A stretch of 64,000 bases of DNA from Ooceraea biroi (GCF_003672135.1 NC_039510.1:3968001-4032000), one strand, 5' to 3'. Numbered from the stretch's first letter, positions 22,701 through 37,198 are shown. Translations and numbers: made by a program. The notes: a model not told the origin generated them from the sequence alone.

Positions 22701-25700
22701 TAAAACCGTAGCAATGTATAATCAATAATAACGAGAAACCATTATCAGTAATTACTTAAGCTCGTGTCTGTAATTTTGCCTGATTTAGTATATAAAATCT
22801 CAATCATGAAGAGAAAGAGAAAATCAAGATTAAATTCAGCTACAGCATATAAAGAATATTAAATTGAAATTTCATTATGATGCTTTTACATTCTATTGAA
22901 ACGAAAGTAGAATTAAAATTGTAGTTTCCAAAGCAACGTATTTTTGTGAAATTCATCGTGAAAGCTTAAAAATGGAGCAATTATCACATTCGTATATAGC
23001 CGAAACCGATTTCCATCCATCGTACGTTATCGATATGTGAGAGAATGTAAGTGCAGGTTCCCCAATTCGGACCGTAATTTGGATCGTGCCACTGCGGAAA
23101 TCTTCACGAGTCTGTCCGCAATCTTTCGTAATTCTCTCGTTTCCCCGGATTCGCGGTGACTGGATTCCATTGCTCGTCTGTCTTTCTTCGAATTTCTCTC
23201 TGTCGGACGCGTGGTAGTAGCGGCCGTTTAAAGCGGCCGCGTTTCTGGGCTGCGCCGCGGTTTCTAATTGCGGCCGCAGTCTCGGTTTCGTGAGTTCGAA
23301 AGGCTGGATAGCGAATAGCGAGGAAGAGAAAGAAAGAGAGAGAGGAGTAGAGTGAAAAAGAGAGTAAAGGATTGCCGGTCAAAAGGTAACGGGGTGCGGC
23401 TGGGAACTAAACTCGAAGATCGCCCCCGGGAGCGGCGGTGGCGAGGACGCACGGGGATAAGGGTGGTCGAGTTGGATTATTTTAAAACGAGATCGAGATA
23501 ACTTCGAGAGAGCTAACCGTAGTGGTTCCACCCGGGGCAAAACCGGGAAACGAGAGAGAAATCAGCAAACGAGTGGAGAGAAAGGAAGACGGAGAAACGC
23601 GGAAAAAGAGTGGAGAGGAGAAGAAATCTGAGGATCGGTAACGATGCATGTGCAGGAATGTGAGGAGAAAGACAGTGGACAAGAGGGCTAAGGGAGACAC
23701 TCGGAAGAACAAGACAGGGGAAGAAGAACGGATGGATCAACGTACGAGGTTGAGAGGCAGGATGCAAAGCGCGGGAGGGAAAGACATGAAAAAGGAAACA
23801 AGACGGCGCGACGAAGGCTGAGAATGGATCCTTTGGACGGGGGAGGAAAGGCCGGAGGACCGAAGATTTTGGGAACGCACGCCGTTAACCCGAGATTGGA
23901 AAGTTACCCGATCGTGTGATTGCGTTTGGACGGCTAAGTTTGAAGGGAAGGAAGCTAAGGGCGGGACGATCTCGTCTCTCGACGAGAGACGGAACTCCGC
24001 CGTCGTCGATTTATCCTATTTGCCGAGCGATCGTTTTCGCGAAAATAATAAACCGATACGTATCGATCGGCGTCGCCGGTTCGTAACTGGAATGACGACG
24101 AGCGCGGGGAATTTAAGAATGAGATTTTATTACGTCCATGTCTACGTTGGAGCGCGATGAAATCTTAGGAAAGGGGGTACGACGAGGTATTTCAACCGCG
24201 ATGGGATATTTATGGAAAATGAGAAAGTATGAAATTGACTGATCCGTAAGAATCTCAAGAATCGGTTTATGAGGTTTATCGATGTAATCACATTACTTAA
24301 TTTTAGGAAGAAGCTATCTCCCGATCAAGCTATATCTCGTGACACCATTTCGTTTTCTGATGTTATTTGCTTTATTAGTGTCTATAATTGCATTAATATT
24401 TCAAATATTTCAAAGTCTGTCTATTAATTTAATTACTTATTTATACAATTTATGCAATTTGATATCTTTTTTTTCAATTTCCCCTCCGAAGTAATTCGAA
24501 CACGTCGTTAGGCAACGATCGCTAAACTCTTAATGGAATTTTCGAAATTTACGCCAAGAGCCGCTCTGTTTAAGAGGGAACAACGTAATGAACGGTGTAA
24601 TGAAAAGCAACTAAGGCCTTTATCAAGAGACAGAACACAAAGACTAAGCACACCCTTAATGCCCATGGACGAACATGCGGCACGGCTCCTTTACGAGGAA
24701 GTCTGGGTGGCTGTTGGAATTAAACAAGTTAAAGTGTTCTGCTCTTTGTGCACAGTACGTACAGTACTCACTGTAAGTACAAACGCGATACTAAATTTTT
24801 ACCGGTGAAAACCCGACAACCGTCTGAATTATAGCTAGATTTTTTACTGATTCCGCAATTTTCTCTTCTAGAATCTTTGACCGTATCGCGCGCTCCGTAC
24901 AATACATTGTAACTCCGCTCAATACATTATATTCGCATAATCGAAACTTGCGATAGTAGAACAATAGTCGGGAAATTCGTTTCCGAGTGAAGACGGTCGT
25001 GTGAGTTCTCGCAGAGTCCATGTTCCGGCGAGGGATGCGATTTTGTAATACGCGCGGAGAATATTGGAGTCTCTCGTTACGTCGGAATGAGCGGCGATTC
25101 GCAAGCCATGAAGAGCGAAGAGCCGCTCGTTCTCTCTGCTCGCGATGCGGGAGATGTTCACGGAACGAGAGGCCAGGTCGAACGTGGCACTCTGGTATTT
25201 CCCTCCTGCGGTCGGCGAGATCCGTTTAAATCCCATCGGTAGCGCTGCGCGACTAGTCCACTGGCTTCTCGACAAATTACTCGGCCCCCGATAGCGCAGC
25301 AATTCCCCGGATTCCGGCTCGGTGGTCCATGGTCCTGGGTGACTATGGCTCGTGCCGACTCTTGCTGGTGAACGATCCGATCGGCTGTGCTGGGGGTCTA
25401 ATAGATGCCGCGTCTAAATCTTTCGTCGGGCTATCGCCAGCTTGCAGGCGTCGCACCGACGATCTGTTTGCGAGTATTTAACGTTCCGAGTACCGTCGCT
25501 TTGAACGGCGTTCAGTGCGATCAGTGCAATCCTTTAAGTCCTCAATCTCGATAAAAAGATTTAGCGAATTAGGTATTTTTAAATTGTTATTTTGTATTGT
25601 TAAATTGTTACAATGCTGAACTTTTGTTATAATAAATAAAATATTTAAATTTGTAATCTCTGTATTTTAATGAAGAACATTGATCCGATAACACCTTGAT

Positions 25701-25900
25701 CCAATAATTTCTCATTATCTATTCCTGTCAATTAATAATTCCCTTTCGAGTGCGCAAAGATCATCGTCGTTATCGTATGTTCGGAAAACATTTCCAAGGG
25801 AGACCAGAGAGAGAACAAACATTTTCCATTTCGGAGTCCACGACGCCTCCGCCACTGCCGTGCTCACTCAATCTTATCAAGAAAGATTTCCGGGTTTGAG
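22701..25900. other. No gene seen; purine-rich stretch at 23.3-23.8 kb
   Basis: The plus strand is rich in GA words at about 23310-23830 and AT-rich at about 24290-24490. The palindrome at 23973 lies between these two stretches. Confidence 0.5.
23973..23991. repeat. Near-perfect palindrome, 9-bp arms with 1-nt centre
   Basis: CGTCTCTCG and CGAGAGACG flank a single A at 23982. It lies just downstream of the purine-rich stretch of 23.3-23.8 kb. Function unknown. Confidence 0.7.
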
Positions 25901-28900
25901 AGTGTTCCCCGCGCTATTTTAAGAATGATCCGCTCCTTTGTTAGGATTTCGCATCCGAGCTCCGCGCCATTATGCCGAGAGCAATATCCGCGCGAAGAAG
26001 GCACCCAAACGAACACAAAAGCCACACGCGACGCTAAAAGTCGTGCACCTTCGTTTCCGAATAAAAATAGAAACAGCGCTTTATACCGGGAATCTATTTT
26101 CCATTTCCCGGCCATTGTCGGTTGATAACAATGGATGGCGACCATGTGGACTTAATATTTTTATAGTGGTTTTTATTTCAATTGAGGATCTCCATAGCAC
26201 ATCCAGGATACATCCAGACATTTCGGCTTTTCCGCAATTAAATCGCGGTATAGTCGTGCATATTTAAATACAATTATCTACTTCATTTTTAATATATAAT
26301 ATTCTATCCTTTCATGTGCGGTTTGCGCGAGTTATAAAAGTAAATACTGCCCATATATTTCCCATGATATATTTCGGGAGCTAATTAAAAACGGAAATTG
26401 AATTTACATATCGCTACGCTACTCAACAACGAAATATCAATTACACACGAATGTTTCATAAATAGCGTTTCATTACGAGACTAATTGCGACTGTGTGCGA
26501 TTCGAAATACCACGCCTCTCTCATCTATCCGTTATTGCGACATTTCGCGAATGCATTTCCTCGGGAACAATCGCGTGTTCGCCACACAAAAAAATCCCAA
26601 TGACAGGCAGACGTGATCGGTCGCGACCGCGATTCATCGATTTTCGAGCCGAGAATATATATATATCTTTTTCTTCTCCCCCTCAAAGATGGTCCGATGA
26701 ACAGGATAACTCAAAGGCGAATAACTAACATCCACTTTGACGCGAGATGAGCGCCGATGGGGTCGGAGAAAACCGGAACGAAGCGGGGGCGCGGCTGGTG
26801 GTGGCCCGGCCCGAGGCATACATTATGCTAAGCCGGCCATTAGGGGGTGAAATATGTTTCGCGTGCCCCAGTCAGTTACCGGACGAGCAGCCAGGAAGGC
26901 ATCCCCCGGCGTTCTCCGACTGTTGCGGACTCCCGAACAAACGGCGTGCACCACTTCCAAGGCGTTGCATTACGCGGCTGCACGCGGTTCCCAGTTATTT
27001 GCAACTCTAACGACCGCTAATTGGCTCGTCCGTTTCCCACCTCGCGCTCGATTCTACGTGCTGCTTACGGAAAATGCCGGTATAACTGATGCGCCGCTAT
27101 TTTCCGTTGCCTCTCGCTGCGTGAAACTCACGATTTCGCGTAAGAGATTTTATTACGGAAAGATACAGCGGGAATTTTCGACGCTTGTGCGTCTTTCCGG
27201 CTGTCTGGGACTCACCAAGACGGCCGCAGCTCGAGATCGGCCGCGTCCCGCTATACTTAGATCTGAAACAGAAAAAAGTCATCCTGCCAATTAGATTCAG
27301 AAAGTGGATTTAACAAATGAGTGTGCATCCCACGTTTTGATTGCGAAAGCGTTAAATTAGGATGGAAAATGTGTTCGAAACCAACAAGATCAGCTCGTGT
27401 TACGTCTTTATTTGCTCGCTGTCGTAAACTGAAATGTATACGTCAAGTTGATTCGAATAGAGTCCGGTTATACCGCGAAAGACACTTATACATTCCCGTA
27501 TGCACACTCGTTTGTCAAGTCCATCTCTGAATCTAATCGGCAGAATTACTTTTCCGTGTCGGATCTGTATTGGCAAAAGGCAGTCGATCCTGAACTGTGG
27601 CCGCTGCCGTTATTTTTATTTTACTTGCGACATCACGTTGCACGCGGCTTGTATCGACTGACTGTTTGCTCTCGTAAATTCAATTTTTCACTTGCAGCAT
27701 TCAAGTCGTAATGAAAATGTTTTCATTTACCATTGCTCGGCTACTCGTTTGCATGCTATCGAACTAAACAAAATATACAGCCCGTGTTGGTTAAACGTCT
27801 AACAACCATCGCTCGTTAGTCTCCTGTTGTTTATTTATTTCTATTTTCACATATGACATATATGTATGCACACACAAACGTACGCCGCATGAATGCGTCC
27901 ATTTCAATTAAGAGAGCACAGTTATACGATCCGGCAGTAAAAAGGAATAGCTTTCGAATCCTGACCGAAGCGATAGGATCGTGAGGTACTCGGTGAAATC
28001 TCATTATGGTAAATGTATGCCGGCTTTCCTGATGCACGGATAATGCCGGCCGTCAAGGAGATGTCAGCCAGATCGTACGAATTTCATGGCATCGTAAGGC
28101 ACCGGCGCTCAACCACTGTTGAGAGCAATGAGAGCGACCCGCCTTTATCCATATCACGAACTAGTGATACGTCTGAAACTGTAATCAAATCGGACGAGAG
28201 TGCTACGTGTTGGTTGACCCGATCATTTCTTTCTTTCAATCGCAAAAGTTTCGAACCGAAAGCTCCGTAGAAGAAAGCGTGGAAACAGAATGTCAGAAAT
28301 TCGTTAACTGAACGGATAAATTGTAATTTTGAAACGTTGCATTTCGTACAAAATAGGTAATCAAAGAAGCGCGCACGTTGCAATTTCTCTGCAGTATCGA
28401 GCGTAGTACAAGTGCACCTTCGGTCGTGTCTAAAAAAAAAACTTTTCTGCATACGTGGAATTTAATTTCGTCTCGGGGTTTATCCTCAATAACCGGGATA
28501 CTTCCGCCGGGTTGGAATTAATTCTATCCGGGAAAATATTTTTATCGCGGCTGTAGTGATACGCATCGTGGGAAAACGCGCGACTTAATTAAGAATTTCC
28601 GATTGGCCGTGCGGCGGCCATGGTAGCACCCGTTATTGCGGAATGTATCAGTGTATGCTTAGGAAAAATGGAGAAATGGAGAATTAAACGGCGTCACGTG
28701 TACGTTTCCGTTCTCCAAAATTATCACATGAAACCTGATATGTTCCATCTGCTGGTACATTTTCAGGTATCTTCGTACAACTCCATTTGCTGATTTAATT
28801 TGATACGGACTCATCACTGTTCTTGTAATAAACGTTTCAATATATTTTTAGCACTAGATATATTTAACTGTTTATTTAAGCCGTTTAAAACTATTTCAGA

Positions 28901-29130
28901 TAAAAAATGAAAGAAACGACATTTAAATAACTAGTCTAGTTAAATAACTAGAAATTTATTAATTTTTGATTAATTGTAAAAGTGTGTATGTGTTATTAAA
29001 CTTTATGTGTGTGTATTATTAAAATTTTTATTAAGTGAATTATTAATACCTTTTTTTACGACAATATGCTTATTATACTCTACTATTATTATGAACGTTT
29101 ATGAAAACTCTTTTTATCATCATGATGAAC
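25901..29130. other. No gene seen; AT-rich at 28.75-29.13 kb
   Basis: Several protein-like short frames occur (27448-27711 plus; 28013-28452 both strands) without recognisable domains or clear splice sites. The end of this block is AT-rich. Confidence 0.45.
26653..26666. repeat. Short AT microsatellite
   Basis: An alternating AT run of about 14 bp. Confidence 0.7.
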
Positions 29131-30060
29131 TGATATCTATTCAACGGAGAGCACGTCGGAGAAATGCGAACAGGTAACAAGATTTAGAATAATCGACGAC
29201 GCTTCATCAATTACCGGTAATAAAACTCGACAATGGAGAATATTTCCGAGACAGATTGCTTCGCGCGAAAATATTTTTCTTTTCGCGGTCCCACCCACGC
29301 CGTCGGTGGAGATACTTTTGTCGCCATTACTTACGTCGTACTCGAGAGTTCCTGCGCTTAATATCTCATTGCTCTTGTACGCAGCGTCCGCCGTCGGAAG
29401 ATAATAAAGTGGTTCCTTTTTTCCTACAGTTACCCCATTTTCGGCATTGTCGAGGGTCAAACGGAAACGACCGTCTGTAATGCCTCATGAAATGATTTCC
29501 TCTTGACAGAAAAAAGATGAGCAACACTTGATAATTCTACTGACATTTAATCAGAGCGCGCAAAATGGATTGAATAAAAATCAATTTGCATATAATAAAT
29601 TTTAAAACATGTTTTAAAAATCTATTTTATATTTCGCGAATTTTATAGCTTCGCATCGGAGTTGCAATTTGGCATGGCATTTAATAATTATGAATATAAC
29701 GAAAAATGTAAAATAATTTTAATAAAATTTTACGGAAATTCATTTCAATACGTTTTATGTTTCCATATATCATTCTCGTTGAACGATAGCGCGTCAAGCG
29801 ATGACAAAATCGGAGCCACATCACTGTAAAAGCGCCAACTTCTTACATTTGCAGAAGTATGCGTATTATCCTGCAGCACACACGGAAAACGACAGCCATT
29901 ATTATCCATTAGAAAATTATGTGTTGCGAGGCGAAACGTGGTCAAGATAACAAGAACCGTATGCATATCCTTTAAGCGCTGTCCATTCCTGAATGATAAA
30001 GCGCCCGTTCTCTCTGCTTGCGCGCTCACTTCCTGTTTTCCCAACGACTTATTCTCCATG
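29131..30060. other. No confirmed gene; holds the best exon candidate (minus strand)
   Basis: On the minus strand, a stretch at 29474-29335 is framed by an acceptor-like ATTACAG and a donor GTAAGT. A second protein-like minus frame lies at 30059-29745. No domain was recognised in either. Confidence 0.35.
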
Positions 30061-33000
30061 TTCTATTTTCGTTACGGCGACCCGGACTTCCTCCCAAAAT
30101 CCTTTGCCTAATTCCGGATCTCTGTTCCGGTCTCGCCACTTTCGTGTTACTTATGCACACGGTCGGCCAACATTTTGAATACATTCACTTAACATAAGCG
30201 TCAGAAATTACATTATACTCGGTATCGCATTAAATTGCGTTTTGCGCTGCTCCTCCTCCCCCTTATATTGATTCCCTCGACGCGATTAATTCATTTCCCA
30301 TTACTCGTGCCAGCACGCGCAATTCTATTTCGCTCTCTTTTCATACCGTTACATGTAATTATATTATGAAATATTGTGTTATACGTACATCTATTTGTGT
30401 CGAGCGTGGAATTTTTCCCGTGGTGCAATAAATTTCTTTCTCTCTCTCTCTCTCTTTTCCGATCGTTCGACCGAGCTACAGCATCCAACGGCCGCAATGG
30501 TGAGCATTATGAAAATCTATAGTTAGCGGGGAAGAGAGAATGGAATACTCGTCTCCACCATCCCTAGGCACTCGGTACTCTCCTCTGACCTTCCCCCGTA
30601 TGCCACCCCCGTCTTCGGCCGACCAAATTATTTCCTGCGGCCCGAAGCTCTCCCGGGTGCGATAAACGTCTAGGTTCGCGGGAACGACATTATATGGAGA
30701 GGAGCAAATATTGCTGACTGTGCGGTAATTATGGCAGTGCAGTCCAGCGTAGCGGCCTCATTTGTTCATTACTGTCGCGAGTAAAACGATACGAATGCGT
30801 TTCACGATATACGCACATATTCCGATCACGCGTGACTCATTTTCACAATATTAATTAGTCATCCATTATGATAAATAAAATATGGTTTCGGATGCTGATT
30901 CAATTGCGGTAATTGCAAGATCTACTTAAACCGAATGACGTTTACATAATAATAATTTGGATAATATCATGCCATTCCCAAATTCCATGTAGATTTTTCT
31001 CTTTAATGATCTTTCATGACAACTGCGTGAATTCCCACGCTCTTTACTATTCATCGCTTTGAACGGACATGTGAATATTATCTGGTCATTAAATTGTACA
31101 CTCGACATATTATACAAGAACGCTCATTGAATTAATTTTAGCACCTCGCGTTTTACAGTATAACGAGAGATCTTAACGAGAGCAGCCGTCTCTCTTCCTT
31201 CTCCCTGACTCGCATTCTATGTAAAAGTAAAGCAATAACTTCTCAAGTACATCCGGAAAACTTTAAGTCTACCTTCGATCCAATAAATTAGCCGCCACTT
31301 ATTTCCCCGCGATTCCCCGCAATTAATATTCCTCGAGGATACCTTGAGAACGGGCCGAGCAAATCGACGATCGATCAAGTACAATTCCGCCCGCAGTCGA
31401 TGTAGTCCCCATTTATAGGAGGCAGCGGTGAAATATCTGCCCGGCGTAATCCTTCCCCCAGTCAAATAATGTAAAAGATGTACATCCTTCAAAGCGCTAC
31501 CAATAGAAACGAGGAAGGAAAAATAAATGGCGGCTTCGCGGAGAGAGATCGATTCCAACTGCGCGCGGGTGGCGGGGGAGCGGGAGAACGAGAAGAGCTC
31601 GAGCGAGATGGAGGCAACCAGCGAGAGACGTGTTTCCCTTATTTTTACTTTCAACCCCTGTCGTCGATTCGAGGACGATAAGAGGAACGAGCGGTAAACA
31701 CCGAGCCCCGTTTAATTGGGCAAACTTTCTCCCAAGCTCGGAAAAACTACAGTCCCTCCATCCCGCGCGTCCTCCTCGTCCACGTCGTGCACCGTCGTTT
31801 TGTCGGCATTTCGGGGGCGGAAGGGGCCCGGATGGATATCCGAGAGGTTTCCTTGAATAGCAACGAGACATCGCGCCCCCGCTCGATTTTAGATTCCGTC
31901 CAGGGCCCACCGCATAATTCGCCTCCAACCCGACCGACCCTCGCGAGAGCCTCACCCCGAGGGATCCCTGTTCTACGTTCATCTTGAATTATCGTACGAT
32001 AAGGTCTGATATGCGAAGCGAAAAAATCGGCTTATACGCGATATACGACGCGGCGATGTACGATGGTCCGATCGTTTTTTGAAGAACTCGAAGGGACTTT
32101 CTTCATCTCGAGAGTCGATGTAATATCCGCATTTCTAAGACTTATAGAATTTTGCAGATATAATCTATTAATGACGCAAGATAATTTGAAATTTGTATAA
32201 TTTATTAGAGTGGAAGGAAATGCGATAGATTCAAGACAGTTCAATCCAGAGTCAAGTGTTATCAAGCATTCGTTAATTCTCGTAACACGGCGTAATTGCT
32301 GCAGCGATGCGAAAGGACTGACTTGGCGTATTGGTAACAAATAGGCATAATAGGCGGATGCTGGGGATCGCGTGATAATAGCTCACGAGACGATAATTAG
32401 CTGCATGGCGCATCTAGTCGTAATAGGTTCACCGTATCGAGTGTCCAATAGCAGGTGCGATAATCGTCGAGCAACAATTCTGTTAGCAATAGAGTTACCT
32501 TGATAACATTGATCGATGCATCGGCCCTGTCCGATGTTGATCGAACGTTCGTAATAATTATCCGAGACTGACTGGTGGGACGCGCAGGTGACACTTACGT
32601 AATGTGTGTAGCAGTTACATTAATATCGGCGTAGCGCAGTGATCTCGTGATCGATCACAACGCACTCCTGTCGTAAACCCATTCGTGTAATAGCTTCGAC
32701 GCGGCTCACAGTTTTTTCCATTGTCCATGGAACGAAACGCGATATCGTCAAAATACTTTTTCGGCATGAAATAGCGTTAGGAGTATAAATATCGTTAATC
32801 AAAGCGCGATATTAAAGTAAAGAGCGTCTTTAAAATATTTTTCAATGCGGAATAGAAAATACATCTTCCGATGTTGCTATATAAATAATTAATCTCGCGT
32901 TTCACTTTTAAAATATCACGTAATTTTAACGAGATTTTTGGAGTAAATGACATTTGAGGAGAAACGAAATAACATCAGTGAAAAATGTTACGTTAAGAAG

Positions 33001-35120
33001 ACATGTGAAAAGTAGGTTAAGAAAATAAAGAAATTGAAAGATGAAACTTTATATCACAAGAAGAAAAGAGCGTTTACAAAGAGCATTTTAGTTCTGTACT
33101 TTTTTTCCAATATTAAACAATTTAAGACCAAGATTATATACGTTATGCATTACGGTTGATGAAAGAGTTTGCGCGCACAATGAAAAGTACTGCTTTAATA
33201 AGAACCCAGATTAGGCGCCTAATGGAACCAGAATACAAAGATCCCAGGAAATTACGAATCCTTCGAAGAAAAAGCAATTACGCTCTGCATTTTGCGGACG
33301 CGTATAAACCGCCGGGATTATCATGCTTTCATCGTGTTGAAAGATTCACGTGGAATAATAGAATAATAAGGAGAATGTGCGATCGGTCCAGTTTCACCGC
33401 TTGATCAATTAAACAGAAATTCGCAGCGTCGTGTCATTATTTGCAAAGTGGCTGTTTCCGCTCGTTGTAAATCGCGTGACCGCGCGTTAACGTTTCATTT
33501 CCCAAGGGACGCGAAAACCGGACTCGACTATGCCAATTTCCACGTTGCGGATTGTATACTTCATAAACGCACACGTAGACGAACGCAGCGCTTCGCGATA
33601 TAATAAAATACGACGAACTTTGCTTCAACAGATTTAATGGAATCGTAACTTATTATTTGAAAATATCAAATATTAAATTTTAATTTTATGTTAACATTCT
33701 AACGTTTCCTTTATTTTTGAAAAGATAATATAAATTACAATTATTTAATATAATTTCTCGTATTTAATTTTTACACAGTTTACGTAAAGTAACATAAATA
33801 ATTATTCTGGTTTCATTTTTATATAAAATCGGCTTTTTACATATCGTATTTTCTTCCGGAAGACGCGGTCATGTCCAAGTGACTGTACCATTCCCAACAG
33901 CATCGGCCGCTCACTGACCGCGTTCGTTTAACGCGACGCGGCGGATTTATCGTCAAATGAAACGGAAAAATTCAATTTAGATTCTCGCCGCCACCTGGCT
34001 GACTCCGCGAGGGTCTGCTCTCTCGCCGGCGAATCCCTGAAGAGACCAAGCCACCACGGAAAGTGTTTGCCGTTTTCGTCGTCGGGACAGCACGTAAATC
34101 CTACGAGCGGGATAAGAATTCCAGGACGGGCGTGACTCCGGATCGGATTTCATGGTCTCGCGCGCCACTGGTCGCGGATCGTTAACGTCCGAACGCCCTC
34201 GTTAATGGAATTAAATCCAATCTATATATGTGAGGTGTAGGGAAAGGCTGACGCGAGAATCCGGTGGAAAATCCGCTCTCGTGCGCACGTATACTCGGTG
34301 TCACCGCGTAATGATAGCTGACTCTATGATGGATTGGCTCGTTCGGCTTCGCGGTTTCATCATACGCGGAAATGCCGGCTGACGCACTGATACCACGCTG
34401 CGATACGTTGCGGACGATGCGACTCTGTGCATCGCGGTGTGTTCAAAGTTCTTTGGAATAATCATTAGCCACGGAAATGTGCTCGCCCTCAGCGCGAATT
34501 TAATGAAGAGAAAATACTAAGTCTGCCGATTGCGTGATTCAATTTATTTACAGATGATATTTTTGCCGCATTCGTGCATCTATTATATTACGTTGCGCAA
34601 ACGCTTTTAGATTATAAAAAATGGTTATAAATACGTGTAAAATATGAAATTACTTTCGTTTTTGAAAATTCATAGCTTCGCTTAATTTGATCAGCGTTTT
34701 ATGCGCAGCGATGTAATATAATACAGATTATTATTTTTACATGAATATGGTACTTTGCGTTCTAAATTTATCATTCATTTAAGATGCTGTGGACAATTTT
34801 GTTCTTAAAGCGAAACATTGATTAATCTGCCAATCACCCTAAACTCGGGATTAACGCTATAATTAGTGCCCTATTATCGAAAGGAAGTTTAATACTATCG
34901 ACAAAACGTCACGAATCTTTCGAATACAGAATTATTGATTCGATCGTGTCCCAAAGCTATCTTGATTCCTCAATACTGACTGCAATAACATAGCATTTCT
35001 CAGGAAGTATTCGTTTAATTTTATCACAGTTTATCTTCATTTCCTACTTTTCGATTATATCATGTTCCTTTTCCATATTTTATATCACATTACATATGTA
35101 TAATTGTTCTCCATAATTAT
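30061..35120. other. No gene seen; AT-rich spacers near 33.7 and 34.6-35.1 kb
   Basis: Contains the TC run at 30439 and a GC-richer part at 31.5-31.95 kb with opposing low-complexity frames. Confidence 0.5.
30439..30455. repeat. (TC)n microsatellite
   Basis: A 17-bp TC run in otherwise ordinary AT-balanced sequence. Confidence 0.8.
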
Positions 35121-36110
35121 GGCAATTTCGCTAAATACATTTCTCGCTTATTAAAAGTATTTTTGCAATTCGTAACTGATTTAAAGTCGTCACGCCGGGT
35201 AAAGTCCATACCATTCCATTTCCCGCAAGCCCAACCGCAAACTCCGCCAGACCACAAAAGGTTACATTCATCCGCATCGCGAATGAATAAAAAGCCTCTT
35301 GCGTGCGCGGGGGTGGATGGGCGCGCGTCTAATTTACCTTCATAGCCGCCGGCGAAGTTCCGCGGATACCAAACAAGTCTAATCGACCTTCCGGCATGCT
35401 CGCGCGAAGTCAATGCGAACTCGATATTCGCCGTTGCGGTGTCTGTGCCTGGAAGTTCTTCTTGGTTCGTGGATGCTCGAGGTAGAGCGAGGAGGGAAGA
35501 GAGCGAAAGCGAGAAAGAGAGAGACGTTGCGTATGTGTGCATACATGCGTGTACGTAGGTGTACGTGTGTGCGCACTGTAGGTAGGTTGCCGATAGGACG
35601 GCAACCGCAAGCTCGGCGGTTGCTACGACAAAGAGGAGCAAGCTTGGCCGCATCGCGCGTGTGTGTGCTCTCACGCGGCTGTGTGTGTATCTCGAGAGCG
35701 TCGGAAAGCGGATAGCAGCGTGGCGCACACACCGGGATCGCGGCCGCACAATGGACCCCTTCAACTATCCCCGGGACAGCACTCGACGTCGCAAACAAGC
35801 CCCTTCGCGGACTGGTCGGTGCGCCGCGCAGCGCATGGACCGAGTGACAATAAATTCCGCAAATATAAGCAGCCGAACGAATTACCTCGCTGCAGTTGAG
35901 CGAAATTCTCCTGCCGCAGGAACGGCAACAAGAGCGAACGAGCGAGCACATTATTGAAGACGGTCGAAAATTCAAGAAATTATCAAGAGCGATGAACGAC
36001 ACATTATTAAGATCGAACAGTCTCGATGAATCGCACGATTATAGCTGCAACTGCTGCATTGACCTGATTGTGTTGTCTCGGTGATCGACCTTAGCGCGCG
36101 ATACAGCTAT
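35121..36110. other. CpG- and GT-rich block, no gene seen
   Basis: Long frames on the minus strand (to 215 codons) come from repeats of cac/gtg and ctc/gag words and are matched by plus-strand frames. The paired hairpins at 35585 lie here. Confidence 0.5.
35585..35623. repeat. Two overlapping, mutually exclusive short hairpins
   Basis: GGTTGCCG (35585-35592) can pair with CGGCAACC (35599-35606). GCAACCGC (35601-35608) can pair with GCGGTTGC (35616-35623). The middle segment is shared, so only one of the two can form at a time. Confidence 0.55.
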
Positions 36111-37198
36111 TTGCGCTCGCTACGTCGTGACGAATACGAGAAATGGATGGAGAATAATCGCAAAAAGTCCACGTCGCTACACCGTTGCCTTTACGTTTAA
36201 TTAATTCTGTCAGTCATGCCGGACGTCAGGCTCGGTTTATCTCGACAGAGAAAGTGTCGTTGTCGGTTGCGCCTGCAGTCGTCATCCGCCATTGTCACCT
36301 GATTCCGCGAGTGCAAAATGGCCCGGCTACGAGAAACATAAAAAAATACTGACCATTTCGGAAAATAGATATCCCGCGCGCGTTTTAATTGATAAGAACG
36401 TTCGCTCCGCAAACATGAGACGGAGACTCTCGCGAGGAGATCGATTTTCCGTTGAACGAGCATTCAGTCTTCTGGAATCTCTCCGATTTCAGTTTAAAGA
36501 TAGACTAGTTTTTCTCATCAATTCTTTACGTTCATTTAAACGTTTCCAGAAAGCCGCGAAAATTGCCGTTATTTTCTCTCTCTCTCTGCATTTATTATTA
36601 ATATTTCGAATTAATAGTACGTGCCAAATTTGCATCTCGAAATAAAATTCTGTAAATGTGCAATTTCCTTTAAATTAAATCAGTTATCAAGACTTCGTTA
36701 TTTAATTCTATCTTGGAAATTCCGCAATCCGTGATCCTGAATAACATAAAATTTTCTAATTTTAATATCCATAATTCGAAAATTGCTGCTATTCCGATCT
36801 CGGTTCTACGGTATAAATGTGTAAATTCACACAGCATATTCATATTAACGGTGTTCTCAAAATCTGATTTGCGCTACTTTCGAAGTAGACAGCTTGCATT
36901 ATGCATCCGCTTCCAGAACAGAAACCGAAAGTAATAGACTTCTGTGACGGAATGGATTACGTTCTTTGCTCCATTTTCGCGGCGCAATTGCGCTGTCATA
37001 TTGCTTTTAGCAAACTGTGCACCGTGCACGGAAACTTGAATAAACCAAACGCATTGGATGAGGCAAAAGCGACGTAACGCAAAAACAATTTCGTCAAATA
37101 GGCGACGCGCCGCTTTCCCGCTCGCGCTTAATTCCGCGTTGCGTTATCAGCGTAGCACGATTCGTGTTGTTTAATATGACGATGGAGAGAAGTAAAGC

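Noticed and set aside
28013..28452. Protein-like frames on both strands
   Set aside because: Both strands look equally plausible, neither shows a domain, and clear splice sites were not found.
35117..36002. Minus-strand frames of 215 and 207 codons
   Set aside because: Two different frames overlap each other and plus-strand frames; the sequence is His/Arg/Ser-rich repeat translation with no family match.
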